From positions 7,688,001 through 7,752,000 of the forward strand of contig NC_079482.1 in NCBI RefSeq assembly GCF_026230105.1: DNA of 64,000 bases. The letters run 5' to 3'. A program made the translations under genes and the position numbers. The notes beneath the pieces were generated by a model. That model had not been told where the DNA came from, searched no databases, and saw only the letters and a program-made list of their open reading frames with translations. Below are positions 48,601-58,559 of this stretch, piece by piece. This stretch comes from Diorhabda sublineata (Eukaryota > Arthropoda > Insecta > Coleoptera > Chrysomelidae). The first letter of the stretch is position 1; each line of letters begins with the position of its first letter.

Positions 48601-50951
48601 GGTCGGGAAGGGTGCATGGTCCTCTAGCAAAAACGCGGTCCTTAAGAAGGCCCTACAGGAATAAACAGGGTCACATGACCATGCGGGCCATAATGCATAG
48701 TGCGGCGAAGCTCCATTATGTATGAAATGACGGATGTTCGCGAATACTGGATCGTTATCCATTTGCCCACTTAAATCTTCAAGCGTTTCCAGATAACTTT
48801 GACCCGTCAAGTGACCCTCAAGAAAGTGGTCGCCACAGTACACGCAATTATGCCGATTGAACGTACCGGTTACCAGCGCCACTGGTTCCATATTAGTTGT
48901 TACAGATACCGGTCATCCAGAACGTGGCGCATCGGCAACAGAGCCCGTTTTTAAGAATTTCTGGTATGTCTTCCACACTGTTAAACGATTAGTGAGAAAC
49001 GAATTTGAAAATTATTGTTGAAATCCGATAAACATACACATATAAAAAAAATATTTCTTGAAGCTTGAACTTGTATCGGTTATTCAATCTGAAAACGCGT
49101 CTACTCCACGAGCACTTGTTATTATGACACAGGCACAACTGTCTGAAGCATGAACGACAGCGTTGCCAGACTTACGAGAGTTGCCGGACTCATGCCGATT
49201 TTTCGAGAGGGTTGTTTGACTTATGCTGACCTTCGTCTAATTGAGATACAGTTTTCTACTCTTTGTTTTTGTTTCCCTAGTCCTGCATTACTAGTAATAT
49301 TTTGCGAATACAGATATTTTCAGATAAATTATATATATCATTCTTTAGAGATAATTTGATATTTTAAGTGCGCGTTGATTCCTGGAACAAACTTGTTTAT
49401 TGACTTCCCTCGGATGGATGAGTGAGCGGGCGTATCTGCCGGCTGTAATCATCAGAGTCGCGGAATTACTAGAATTGTTTCCAAGTATTTATATAAATGT
49501 AAACGAATAAGGAAAATATGGCAAAAATGATATCTAAGACTTACTATTATTCATTATTATTATAATGACACACTTATATACAGTTGTTTCGAAGGATGAT
49601 TATATTACGAGTTAACTGGTAGCACTGATTTCTGGGTACCTAGGTATGTCATGTCGGTTGTTTGGAATGTTTGATTATACGGTTGCTTTGTAAAGTTTGT
49701 TTGCTTTGAAAATAGAGAAAATTTTGATAATGATAGAAGAAATACAATCATGGATATTGTAAAATTCTTTGTTATCGTAAAATAAGTTATTATGAAACAG
49801 CGACCAAACAATTAAAACAATTTTTTTTATTTTCTGGAAAGAGTAATTGATGAAGTATGGCGCTTTGATTCATTGGGCCAGAAAATGATAACAGTACAGT
49901 AATGAATTAAAATTAGCCTGTTATAATGAATTACTTAATATGTATCTCGTTCTACTCAGATCCTCATGTGTTACAATAAGTAGACACAAGGATGGACATG
50001 TTTCATCTTATTAGTCTGCTATTATAACTCATTTAGTAACATAAATATTGTGCTTGCAGTCTCTGTCGAGAAATATGAAACTTGAGCTACGTATTTACAT
50101 TCCAAAGAAGCTTATAAAATCTGTGAAATCTCTCTCTGGTGATACTATATTTATTGTGAAGATCTCAAAAATAGATAAAGACGTACAAAAAGTGTGCATT
50201 TCGAATTTTGCAAGGCAGTATTGGAATAGATCCCTTCATATTTTACCTTATTTATAGTTTTTTTCTGAAAATAAAAGATGCTCTAAAAGGGAGAAAGTTT
50301 TGTCATGAATTTATGCCTATAGATAGATCTTTAAATGAAACTAATTCATATTTTAGGTTATCTTTCTATTTTGTTACAACAAAAAAATACTACACTGAAT
50401 TCTTTAGTCATATTTTGAATTATAATATTATATTTATATTTTAATAAAATTTGTTGATACTAAAGATGTTACAGGAATTACTGCAGCTCATGAAGTGTCT
50501 TAGAATTTTGAAAAAATTATATATAACAAAATAAGGGCAATCTTTATTTGATTGGAGGAGAGTCTGATAAAAATTAAAACTAGAAGAGTAGTTTATGACA
50601 ATTACCACTATTACTAAATAGCTATTGAAAAGGCATGTAACTGTTTATATTTCTTGTTTCATACTACATTAATTTCAGTAGTTTTTCTGTAATAAAAATC
50701 CGAAATTGTCTAACAAATTTACAATATATATCCTCGAACAAGTTTCAGGAAATAATCTCAGAGTTTCCTTCACCGCTTTTCTCTCGAATTTCAGGTGCAA
50801 GATTCAAGAGAAGAAAATAATTCCATAGAACTCTGTGAAATCGAGCCTTTCAGTGGTACAGTTTTCAGAAAAATGATGGTCCGTAGACGAAGACAGAATA
50901 ATGCTAGAAGTATTTCCGGTTCCGCTACAAACTGTTCAACGACGGAAAACG
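39477..50951 (+). CDS. partial host gene, four exons, Ser/Arg-rich protein of unknown function
   Basis: Exons 39477-39610, 47214-47636, 48054-48274 and 50795-50951 each have a pyrimidine-AG acceptor and a good GT donor (gtgagt, gtaaat, gtaagt, gtgagc). Their phases match in series: 1/1, 1/1, 0/0. Together they give about 311 residues without a stop. The first exon has SGEWMNEFVKRPNKRREN and IIKRTIRRSWTIS. The second is rich in Ser, Arg and acidic residues (PTYRRRSPRRTQSEDIYDDQ; SSEDGSSKEDGSPKSK) and looks disordered. The third has LTPETARKFERNYIEKRVSF and the fourth EIEPFSGTVFRKMMVRRRRQ. No catalytic domain or membrane segment is visible. Start and end lie outside. I do not recognise it with confidence; a cytoplasmic scaffold, for example a synaptic protein such as RIM, is only a guess. 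Introns hold several transposon relics. Confidence 0.72.
40165..40640 (+). pseudogene. mariner transposase relic in the host-gene intron
   Basis: Plus strand, several frames. Blocks are DSPWTYWFT (degenerate DETWI-YFTPE, about 40168), ETKEQSK and WTF (about 40192), then KKVLFYYNKNASSHTSVITT (about 40328-40395), where HHDNAPAHTS is expected, so the catalytic Asp is changed to Asn. Then SFRILRLLCVSILGK, from the SPDLAPCDFFLFP-L-K region. The N-terminal part before 40165 (39840-40160) is not clearly readable. Dead copy, inserted in the 7.6-kb intron between exons a and b. Confidence 0.75.
41141..42631 (+). mobile_element. inverted composite transposon with arms of about 360-410 bp
   Basis: The left arm (41141-41550) is the reverse complement of the right arm (42274-42631). 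Shared blocks include ttttagcgttattatgta, tatgaaaatattatcc, ctccagcacccc, gaaaattttaaataag, aaaggggt, ggcacctttttt, ttacttcttgacaataa and ttttgtatgacc. The right arm contains the natural 3' end of a transposase gene; the left arm contains the same 3' end inverted (on the minus strand: VYCQEVNDRHFEHLI). Between the arms (41551-42273) lie the 5' leader, the HTH and the first DDE part. So the normal 5' end has been replaced by an inverted copy of the 3' end. Confidence 0.78.
41729..42430 (+). pseudogene. transposase with DUF4817-like HTH, heavily mutated
   Basis: Starts MVHLSENQRIDIFCVNKTKTQ at 41729 with a stop soon after. Then FNSKYPRQHVS, DVLLETEEHPHKTTREVAVD (about 41850-41910), DKDVNKSFILRVL, a damaged catalytic region (NENPHWM-like: QNDRENPHWM), FFEGTVVGEVYPDFLRVYI (about 42151-42210), VHHPNDRSIYYQQDGVYFKA (42231-42290; second catalytic block QDG) and the end DYCQEVVILNI. 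It belongs to the same broad group as the elements at 22318 and 31178 but to a different family, since the ends differ. Confidence 0.8.
42640..44800. other. intron sequence, nothing recognised
   Basis: Within the intron between exons a and b. Apart from a (TTC)n microsatellite there is no named feature. Confidence 0.5.
43651..43678 (+). repeat. (TTC)n microsatellite
   Basis: ttcttcttc repeated with one interruption of t's; about 28 bases. Confidence 0.85.
44810..45395 (-). pseudogene. mariner transposase relic, antisense in the host-gene intron
   Basis: Minus strand. From 45395: PPEILKKIHKVVLDDCRPRV and RELVDSR (helix-turn-helix linker), CDISHI, GHEKDGF with LLTMEQK (degenerate GMRKMDLLTMEQK), then a large deletion, and WPNLAKKKVLLRQDNAPAHT (about 45125-45070) followed by SVIAVAKINKLKF and PHTPYSPDLAS (about 45020-44985). 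The catalytic DNAPAH block is intact in sequence but the frame is broken around it. The plus-strand open frame at 45356-45550 is its antisense shadow. Confidence 0.82.
46540..46930 (+). pseudogene. mariner transposase fragment
   Basis: The clear part is NNLPAHSAIRMHQFLAQLGI (about 46739-46798), AVIDYPSMPAGFFRFPHMK and, after a stop, GAHFVDVG. It matches the DN-PAHSA-R---LA-LGI---YSPDLAP-DFFLFP-LK stretch of mariner transposases, here with 'SPDL' lost. The preceding open stretch KVYGTEANHILISEFRTSYAK (from 46547) resembles the N-terminal VYG-EAM-R--VFEW-RRF block, implying a large internal deletion. Confidence 0.65.
47214..47636 (+). CDS. host gene exon b
   Basis: 423 bases between a long pyrimidine tract ending in tttattag and the donor gtaaat. 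Starts PTPRWSAMRGSPELRPYNSL and has two Ser/Arg patches (YRRRSPRRTQ and RRRSPMRRSN) separated by a Ser/Gln/Asp-rich stretch. Base composition is distinctly more GC-rich than the flanks. The open frame upstream of the acceptor is intron read-through. Confidence 0.8.
48054..48274 (+). CDS. host gene exon c
   Basis: 221 bases between ttttag and a perfect gtaagt donor. Reads ILTPETARKFERNYIEKRVS, SKPTPVLRTQSLIEGRVQ and ends NSEEATQGD. Incoming phase 1, outgoing phase 0, matching exons b and d. Confidence 0.82.
48480..49230 (-). pseudogene. Tc1/mariner-type transposon, internally deleted, in the host-gene intron
   Basis: Minus strand. An HTH end around 49000-48905 reads NRLTVWKTYQKFLKTGSVAD and APRSG, then PVSVTTN. 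It is joined by deletion to the DDE domain in the open frame 48891-48538: GTFNRHNCVYCGDHFLEGHL, TGQSYLETLEDLSGQMDNDP, VFANIRHFIHNGASPHYALW and, after a frame change, ARGPCTLPDLWTTIEDE-like text (48640-48590). The second catalytic block HDGAPPHY is changed to HNGASPHY. The GC-richer patch at 49080-49230 is probably its 5' leader or end. It lies in the 2.5-kb intron between exons c and d. Confidence 0.78.
49240..50790. other. intron between exons c and d, nothing further recognised
   Basis: AT-rich intron with short chance open frames on both strands. Confidence 0.5.
50795..50951 (+). CDS. host gene exon d
   Basis: 157 bases between tttcag and gtgagc. Reads VQDSREENNSIELCEIEPFS, then GTVFRKMMVRRRRQNNARSI and SATNCSTTEN. 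Incoming phase 0, outgoing phase 1. Further exons must lie downstream but none was recognised before the window ends. Confidence 0.8.
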
Positions 50952-51719
50952 GTGAGCTTTTTGCATGTATACATTTTGATGTATGTCATGTTTTTTGCAT
51001 GAAAGTCAATATGATGTACGTGCGGAGTGTTTTTGTGAGGTTTGTATTTTAGCGGGAGGTGTTGGTCCTTTTTTGTTTGATGTGTGTTCCGTTAAGTGAA
51101 TCAGAATATATGTTTAAATTATTGCATGTTACTAACAACTGTAATATACAGTTTGATAACTGTATATTACTATCCTATCTGAAAATTCCATTTATCCTAA
51201 GCCGTTAATTTCATTAGAATCAAACAAAAGTGCGTTTTCATTAGTAAATTTATATTTAGAAAAATCATTTTAACAATTCAGATATTATACAATTAATATT
51301 ACGTACTTATCATTACCAGCTCATCGCTCGTAAATTTCTATATTATGTAATTTTGTAATTTATACCAATGTTTCTCATCAACAACCATCTTGACTACAGC
51401 AACAGTTTACTAATTCTGAAGTTTAATAATTAATGAATGTGCCCTTATCTAACAAGCTAAAACCGAAATTAGTTAACTAAATATAAAGAAAATTCGAATC
51501 CAAACCCTAGTAGTAGAGAAGTCGCAACAACATTTTTAAAAAGGATGTACGTCTGTTATTTATAATAGTAACAATTATATCTAACTTGTCTAAGATGTTT
51601 TTCAACACATGAAACCATCCATATGTAGTCAACAGTATGATTGTTATCCTGGTGAATCAGCTTTTTATGAAGCCTTTTAACGCATGGTAATCTGCTCACT
51701 AGGCTATCCACCATTGGTG

Positions 51720-52520
51720 TGATTGATTTATTTACCGATTTCTTTATGTAATTCTGCACGGACTACTTATCGTAGTTTTGACTCCATAGAAAGTTACGCA
51801 ACTTCTGGAGTACCTCAAGATTCAGTTATTGGGCCGTTATTATTTTTAATGTTGTTTAATGACATTGTCTTGAGATCATATTATAATGTACTATCATTGA
51901 TATTAAATATTGATGATTTTCGCTTACTTCAATCTGATATAGATACAATTTGTAAGTGCTGGGATAAAAATGCACCTTCTCTTAACATTTCAAAATGTAA
52001 TACGTTACCTTTCTCTAGAAAACCCCATTTGGGAGTGGATAAAACTTTGTTAATTATAGATATTAATATTATCATTGGTGAAGCCTTTAGAAACCTTGGT
52101 TTTGTACTGAGAATATCTTTACTTTTTGATCCATTCGTTCTTCCAAAACTAAAATATGCTTCTCATATATTAAAGTTATTAAATACGTATAAGCAATATA
52201 AACATTATTCAAAGAAAATATGTTAAATATAAGTGGTTCAAGTTTGACAATATGGTAAATCCACCTCAAAGAACACTTCAAAACATACTGTTAGAACATT
52301 TGAATTTAAACAATCTAGCGACTAGGAGACTAAATGTATGTGATCTTCGTTGATATTCCTTCACAAAATTGTGACATTCATAAAATTGACTTTCCAAAAT
52401 TGTTAGATCTTCTAAGAATACATACTCCTCAGGTTGCCACTCAGTTGATTCTATTTTCCAGTTGAAGGAACCAGTGTAATTATTATTTACAGGACTGTTT
52501 CTAGTATAAGAAAGAAAATT
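51720..52520 (+). pseudogene. Jockey-like LINE reverse transcriptase fragment
   Basis: Plus strand. The open frame 51723-52226 holds LCNSARTTYRSFDSIESYAT, SGVPQDSVIGPLLFLMLFND (the GVPQGS block, Gly to Asp), ILNIDDFRL (degenerate YADD-LR), LQSDIDTICKCWDKNAPSLN, ISKCNTLPFSRK and EAFRNLGFVL. A deletion then leads to LPKLKYASHILK (degenerate RP-LEYAS), and after 52250 follow VNPPQRTLQNILLEHLNLNN, LATRRLN and FPKLLDLLRIHTPQVAT. The order matches the C-terminal half of a Jockey-type ORF2. Confidence 0.82.
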
Positions 52521-52639
52521 TATAATTTTCTCATTATTTGTATTTTTTATAGTAATCATGGAATTACCTTTAACTGCTATACTTATTTTTTCGTATATTT
52601 TTGTATATGTACTATTCCACATTAATGAATTGTCCCATT

Positions 52640-53300
52640 CTGGCTGCGATACTGGAGAAACCCAGTGTTTACAGCTGATCCATTAAAACCACTCCTTCTA
52701 AAAAGTCTAGAATATGGGATGGCGTCAATTGCCAGAGATCTTCGTCTTCTATTTCAAAAGTTCCCAGGTGTAGTACTCTGTAGTTCCTTAGTGTTTTATA
52801 CTTCGAAAAAATGTGGATAAAGGTTTCGTTCTCTGTGGAACAAAATTTGCACGCAACATTATCTGCTAGGTCTAGCGTCTTCAGGTGTTTGTTGAGGCGG
52901 CAATGCCCCGATAAAACTTCTGTTAGTATTCATGGTTTATTCTTACTTAAGTTGATACATTCAGCTGACCTACTCTGGTTATAGTTTCCCAGTAGAGTTT
53001 TTTTGATTTTGTTCCTATCTACCTTCTTTTCTTCTGCTTTTTACATTACTCTGTAGCTGATACCACAGAAGGGTTCGGGTCCCATAAAGGGCTTGACTTC
53101 CCCCGCTTTAGTGATCTTGTCAGCTATTTTATTTCCCTTCGTTCAGGTGTGTCCCGAAATCCATTGTAGGTTAATTTTATTTTTCTTGTCAAACTCGTAT
53201 TTCTAAGCAATCACAAATGAGCTTGGATTTTATGATATCGGTGCCTAGAGCTCTAACGGCTGTTTGAGTATCGGAAAGGATGATGTGTTATGGAGTGGTG
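52640..53300 (-). pseudogene. LINE fragment with RNase H domain
   Basis: Minus strand. SDTQTAVRALGTDIIKSKLI (from about 53272; 'DSQAA--AL' site of RNase H with the catalytic Ser-Asp position kept), NLQWISGHT (about 53168-53140; W-PGH type), NKIADKITKAG (ADE-A type), EVKPFMGPEPFCGI, then the C-terminal region TEVLSGHCRLNKHLKTLDLA, DNVACKFCSTENETFIHIF, KTLRNYRVLHLGTFEIEDED and LWQLTPSHILDFLE. This is the usual order RNase H, GPEP linker, GHC-LN-HL, C-C-H-type finger. The preceding RT is not adjacent, so the copy is 5'-truncated; it lies tail to tail with the plus-strand LINE at 51720. Confidence 0.85.
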
Positions 53301-53309
53301 TAAATAAAT

Positions 53310-54870
53310 AAATAAACTCTTAATTATTTATTAACTATAAAAGATAGACAGTGCTTGGGTTAGTATTTCGATATCTGTTTGTGTTTTCTCTAGTAAAACA
53401 GTTCAGTTTAAATATTGAAATATTATATTTTTATTGGTCGTTAAGTATAGATACAAGGAGTTCGAAGAGTATATGATTTTTCAATTTATTTAATAATAAT
53501 AGACCCAGATCGTAGTTCTATGTTTTGACACTAGATGTGCAATTATTCAGGAGGTACCCATACTGTTATTATTTTTCCGTAAACATTGACTGGCCAACAT
53601 GGGCTCGTCAGTGTAAAAATAAATCAAATTGAATATGAAATATCAATTTATTTGGTTCGAATTATTTTTATCAAATGAGAGAGTGTGGTACCGTTTATGG
53701 TTATCTTAGTAGCCGAAAGGCAAGTGAGAATTTAGGAAAAGTGGCATTATTCAGATCACCAAAAGTGAGTAACCTCAAAATAATTTTCTTGTTAACAAAT
53801 AGTTGATTAATCATTACACTATTCACACCACCTCTACACCAATACTCACAATTACACTCTCTGACGCGCGTTACGATAATCAAGTTTTCGTCTTCAGAGA
53901 CTGAAGATAAACTAAAATATAAAAACTTGAATAACCTGTTTTATACCTAATTTCTCACCCATAATCCCTCTCCCGCCAACATTATTTCCAGCGAGAAAAA
54001 ACTCTTTGGCGGGAATATAGTTGATTAATACATTTAAGTAGTTTTTAATTTTTATTTAGAAAATGTTATATTTCTATTTTTCTAGTGCAATATACAATTA
54101 GTTAGTATTTATTTTGTGTCAACTAACGGCGCAATATCTGTCCCCTAAATTGATGCCATTCTTTCAACATTACCTTTGGACACCTTGTATGTACACTTCG
54201 TGGTATTTCGCAAAAGTATATTCAATATAGATAGCAGTTGTGGGGAACCGAATTTGTTGGCAACCCTTCATACACCCGACCTACTTAATAGTATCAATTT
54301 CACTTAAAATTTCACTTTCTCCATCCAGTCTTCAAACTTTCGCTACTCAACCTGAAAATAATATAATTAAATTATCTCATATTTGACTAATTCATTAATG
54401 ATATATTTTCCATGATTGCCTCAAATTATGAAATTATTAATTTTAGAGATTTAGTCATCCAGACAACTGGTAAATAACTCGGCTTGTACTGTTTGTATTT
54501 GTTTGAATGAAGTGCAACCGTTTTTTAATAAAAAAGGTCATCATATTATCAAAAAGCATAGATAGAGCCCCGATTCAATACCTATAAGATATATTTCCAC
54601 AAATTAAACCATTAATGAAATCTTCAAGGAATACATAATGCAGCGTTCAATTTCTACAATAAAATCTACATATTGAAGAAGAAACTGTGAGTATGACTTG
54701 TATAGAAGAAAATACTTTCATATGTTTGCATCTTTAGATTCAATAAATCTTTTCTTTCCTCTTCATACCCGTTGCAGAAAACGGATGCAAACTTTCTAGC
54801 GCGTGAATTTCTGATCAAAATTCAGATGACTTGGCACCCTTTTGACTGAAATTTTGTGGAAGCCGAGCCG
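53310..54870. other. non-coding stretch with small hairpins
   Basis: No gene recognised. Two compact palindromes stand out: cttcagagactgaag at about 53892-53906, next to a GC-rich acgcgcg, and cccgccaa...ttggcggg at about 53972-54013. They may belong to a small non-autonomous element, but no borders could be set. Confidence 0.4.
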
Positions 54871-54879
54871 AGCCGTTCA

Positions 54880-55105
54880 TTAATTTTTTTATTCAATATT
54901 ACCTACGCTGATGCCCAATTCTTCGGCCATATCGTGTACTGTACTGCGTGAATTTTCCAAAATGAGTTTTTCTACAACATTGATGTTTTCATCGGTAACA
55001 CTTGTTCTGGAGCGCCGCGCATGAGGCACGTTTGCCACCACTTCTCGGCCTTTTCAAAAAGTGGTAAAATTCCTGTTTATATTTGAACCACCCCCGTATC
55101 ATTTT
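54880..55105 (-). pseudogene. mariner transposase N-terminal fragment
   Basis: Minus strand reading: KGREVVANVPHARRSRTSVT, then DENINVVEKLILENSRSTVH and DMAEELGISVG. This is the linker and second helix-turn-helix of a mariner transposase of the group with 'VTDENI--V--LI--NRR-TV'. Only this part remains; no catalytic block follows. Confidence 0.75.
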
Positions 55106-55109
55106 AAAA

Positions 55110-55890
55110 ACGGAGTAATAACCTAACAACAGTAAAAGTATCTAAACATCAAAACTTAGACTAAAATCGTCCATTTGAATTGGTACATATACATGTTGGA
55201 GGTATCAGAACTATATTGGTATAGTCACAGTAATAGTCATTTTAACTCGAATTGAAACTGTGAAAATCTTTCAAGAGTCATTTGGTAATTTTATAGCTCG
55301 ACTATGCGATTTATGACAGAAAGAAGTTGAAATGACACCCCTATTAATAGTTACTTTTGTGGACCTAATCATCAAACCAATATGAAAGATGTAATCCCAA
55401 AATTTATGCATATACTCAGACTGACTCGGTACACGGTATTTGATTTATATTCCGTTTTTGAAATGTGTATATTTTATGATTTACTATACAATTATTTAAA
55501 ATGTGCTTATATACAAAAACTCGAAAATACACTATAAAAACAAGACAGGTAGCGCCAACATGAATATTGGATAAAATTTCCTATTTCAAATATATACAAT
55601 GGCTTGAGCTTAATCCCTTTAAAATATTGTAGGAGAATCCGTACCCTTGCCGGAGGGTTAAAATATCGAAATCCAAAATAGCAGGAAACAGCGTTTTCCT
55701 CTAATGCAACATTAAGCCGATGATTTTGTCTAAAATCTTAACCTACTTTCTGATAAAACCCTTTCTCTATATTTTCTCAGTACTAAAACTACACTCATCA
55801 GTATGTTATGTGAATAGAATTTATTTATTACATTCAAGAACTCAATGTCATGTGTGTACCTAAATAAGTTTTAACTCATACGTTCGATCT
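55110..55890. other. non-coding stretch, nothing recognised
   Basis: AT-rich, no gene motif or repeat border seen. Confidence 0.45.
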
Positions 55891-55896
55891 GGCAAT

Positions 55897-56860
55897 ACTT
55901 GGGTGTACGAAGATGGTAGCAGCCTGACCTAGAGATGGAGGTAGCTGCTCAAAAAATACTACTCTATTGGAAAGTACACAATCTATACAGCATATGTACC
56001 AAATTTGAAGACGCCACGTTGCTTAGTATTTATTTGGCAGCCATCAATAATGAAAGTTTTCAGTAAATTTGTAAACATGGAAAAAATTGGTCATTTTTAT
56101 GTGATTCAATACTTAGCCAAGCTAATATAAAAGATGAACTAGATTCAACTCTGGATGAGACTACTCCTTCGATATCATCAACAGTAAAATAGCAGAGTTT
56201 TAAGGAGGCCGTTCGGCCTGCGACCTGTTCGACCCACAAAGCGGTTATAGATGGTTTCCATGGAATGTTTGGCATTGTTTCACAGAAATAAAACCGAATT
56301 TTTGCGTCGTTTCATAATCATGAATGAAACGTAGGTCCATTACTTCACACCCGAAACAAAAGAATAATCAAAACAATGGACTGAAAAGGGAAAACCGACT
56401 CTAAAGAAGACAAAGACAGTTCCATCTGCAGGCAAGGTCATGGCGGGAGAAAACTATCAACAACGAACTTATTACAACGCTTAAGTGAAGCAAGCAAGCA
56501 AAAACGGCAGCATTTGGTTAAGAAGGAAGTGTTGTTGTCAAGAAACTGCACTAGCTCCCACATCCGTTATTGCAATGGCCAAAATTAATGAATAAAATAT
56601 TGAATTGCTACCTCATGTAATCTATTCACTTCCTCGGATCATTTTCTGCTCCCAGACTTGAAAAAATGGCTCGGTGGCCAATATTTTCCAATAATGGATA
56701 GGTAATATCGGCAGATAATGGCTATTTCGAGAAGCTTGACGAATCTTATTATAAAAAGGATATAGAACTAATTGAACATCGCTGGAAAAATTGCATGGAG
56801 CTAAAAGGAGGTAACTTTAAAAAATGATTATATTTTTTTCCAAAATTTCTGTGTTTTCTT
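55897..56860 (+). pseudogene. mariner transposon relic, copy 2
   Basis: Same family as 2312-3270; the 5' leader (55920-56075) is closely similar base by base (for example aatctatacagcat, gccacgttgcttagtattt). Start ATG at 56077 gives MEKIGHFYVIQYLAKLI, then DELDSTLDETTPSISSTVK after a frame change, a deletion, MECLALFHRN and FLRRF (about 56260-56310), YFTPETKE (about 56340), EQSKQWTEKGKPTLKK-like text, SAGKVMAG, a second small deletion, HLVKKEVLL, APTSVIAMAKINE and the C-terminus SYYKKDIELIEHRWKNCMEL (about 56745-56800). Internal gaps differ from those of copy 1, so the two decayed independently. Confidence 0.82.
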
Positions 56861-57589
56861 TGTTGGGCAGGTAATTCAAAGACCAATCTCGTATATGTGA
56901 ATCCCTGTAATAGATTGCCAGGAAAAATAGTCTACGAAGATATTTGAGAGTGTTTTTTCAAAATTTTTTCTTGCTAAAGATATTTTCAACAGTATTGATG
57001 AGAAACCACGAAATAGAAGTCATTGCTAGGAGAGTTCGCAATCAGATTGTTCGCTGATCATTAGAATGTTTGGGGATATCAAACATTAAAAACAATCCAG
57101 TAAACTAGTGACGGCTCATACATTTCATATGTAAATAAGTTTTATAAAGATTACTTACATTGTTCACCCAAGAACTAAGTTGAGGTTTCTCTTTTTATGA
57201 AGTTCTTGTTAGGTACATCGAAGTTCCTTTCATATTTTTATTGTATTGTATTCACTAGTAAAGGATTCATAGTACAAAAAAGCTATTGTCTCTATTGTAT
57301 TTTCGATCCCTCAAACAAGCTGTCATCTCAAGTTTTGTTCTAAAGGAGAATTCAAGGGCTGGCTTTGAGCGTTTTTTCAGTCGGAACTACTTCAAATTGT
57401 ATTCAAGCTTTTTTTCTTTCATGCAAAACTTTGGAAAATTCAGTCGGTATACTTCATACATACACGTACAATATAATGAAAACTGAAAACTACGTTGCTA
57501 AACAATTCAAATGTTAATGATGACAAATGGTTTCACAAGATGATGCACCTCGATATTTGGCAGGACCTCCTTATAATTGTTTCGTGGAT

Positions 57590-58075
57590 TGGTCCAGAAT
57601 AGATAGAGGTCTATTGAAAGGCCACCAAAATCGTCAGGTTTTAATCCTTTAGACGTTTTTCTATAGTGAGTTAGTTCATAGTAAATAAGCTAGGGCGAGA
57701 AGGTCGTGAAAAGATGTCGTTAATACTAAGACTATATGGCTTACCTTTTATAGTTTCAAGAATAGTGAAGTACCGACAGCTTCCCACTCATAGGGGATGC
57801 TCGGCTGTTACCTTGTAGAAGCGACTGAAGTTGTCGGGAGCTTCTCCTATGCTCTTCAGGTCGTTTTTCACTGGATAGTATCCACTGAGCATACCAGTAA
57901 CTCTCCTTATCTCATGTTTGTTCGTTAAAAAAACCTTAGGGTAGACTAATTGCATTAATAGCGTATTTGCCTGTGACATAGAAAATTCTGAGTCTAATGG
58001 GATAAGGAGCTTGGTTCTCATCATATATTCTAGACCTTCTTTTCAATTTTTGAGCCATCAGTTTATAATACCAAA
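57590..58075 (-). pseudogene. LINE fragment with RNase H start and C-terminal region
   Basis: Minus strand. TDGSKI (about 58065-58048) is the opening active-site motif of RNase H. After a deletion the open frame 58024-57788 reads ANTLLMQLVYPKVFLTNKHE, IRRVTGMLSGYYPVKNDLKS and IGEAPDNFSRFYKVTAEHPL, matching the region after RNase H where GLLTGH--L--HL--IG is followed by a Cys-rich finger. Here finger cysteines are replaced (SRFYK for C-FC-). Most of RNase H is missing. Confidence 0.7.
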
Positions 58076-58525
58076 GAGCTTCTCGGAAATGCAATTTCTG
58101 CACTTGCCTATTGTTGTTGACATATTATCCCAACTTTGACTCTATGAATGGGCTCCTTATACTTATGCGTTTATACATTTAGATGGGAGGGTTTCATGCT
58201 CTGTATCTTGTATTGCTATTGAAATGAATAAAACGCGTATCGCTCTAGCAGGATGTTCTTTAATATTGTTTGTTGGAATAACCACAAACCCATTGAATTG
58301 AAATCAAATGTTGATGAATGTTCTCGAACTACTTTTATTTTTGATTCATATGATGATAATTTGTAATGATGCCGTAGGACATCATCATGACGCGCCTATT
58401 TTCGAAAGGCAAGTCACCATTTGTAGCTCATCTAGAGTTGTTTCCACAATTTTTAAGAATAAACCGGTAAATGTTGTGGAGATGAAAGCATGAATAAGAA
58501 ATGGGTGTAGTAACTAGTCATTATT

Positions 58526-58551
58526 TTATATATATATATATAAATATATAC
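58526..58551. repeat. (TA)n microsatellite
   Basis: tatatatatata with one aaa interruption, about 26 bases. Confidence 0.85.
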
Positions 58552-58559
58552 ACAACCCA

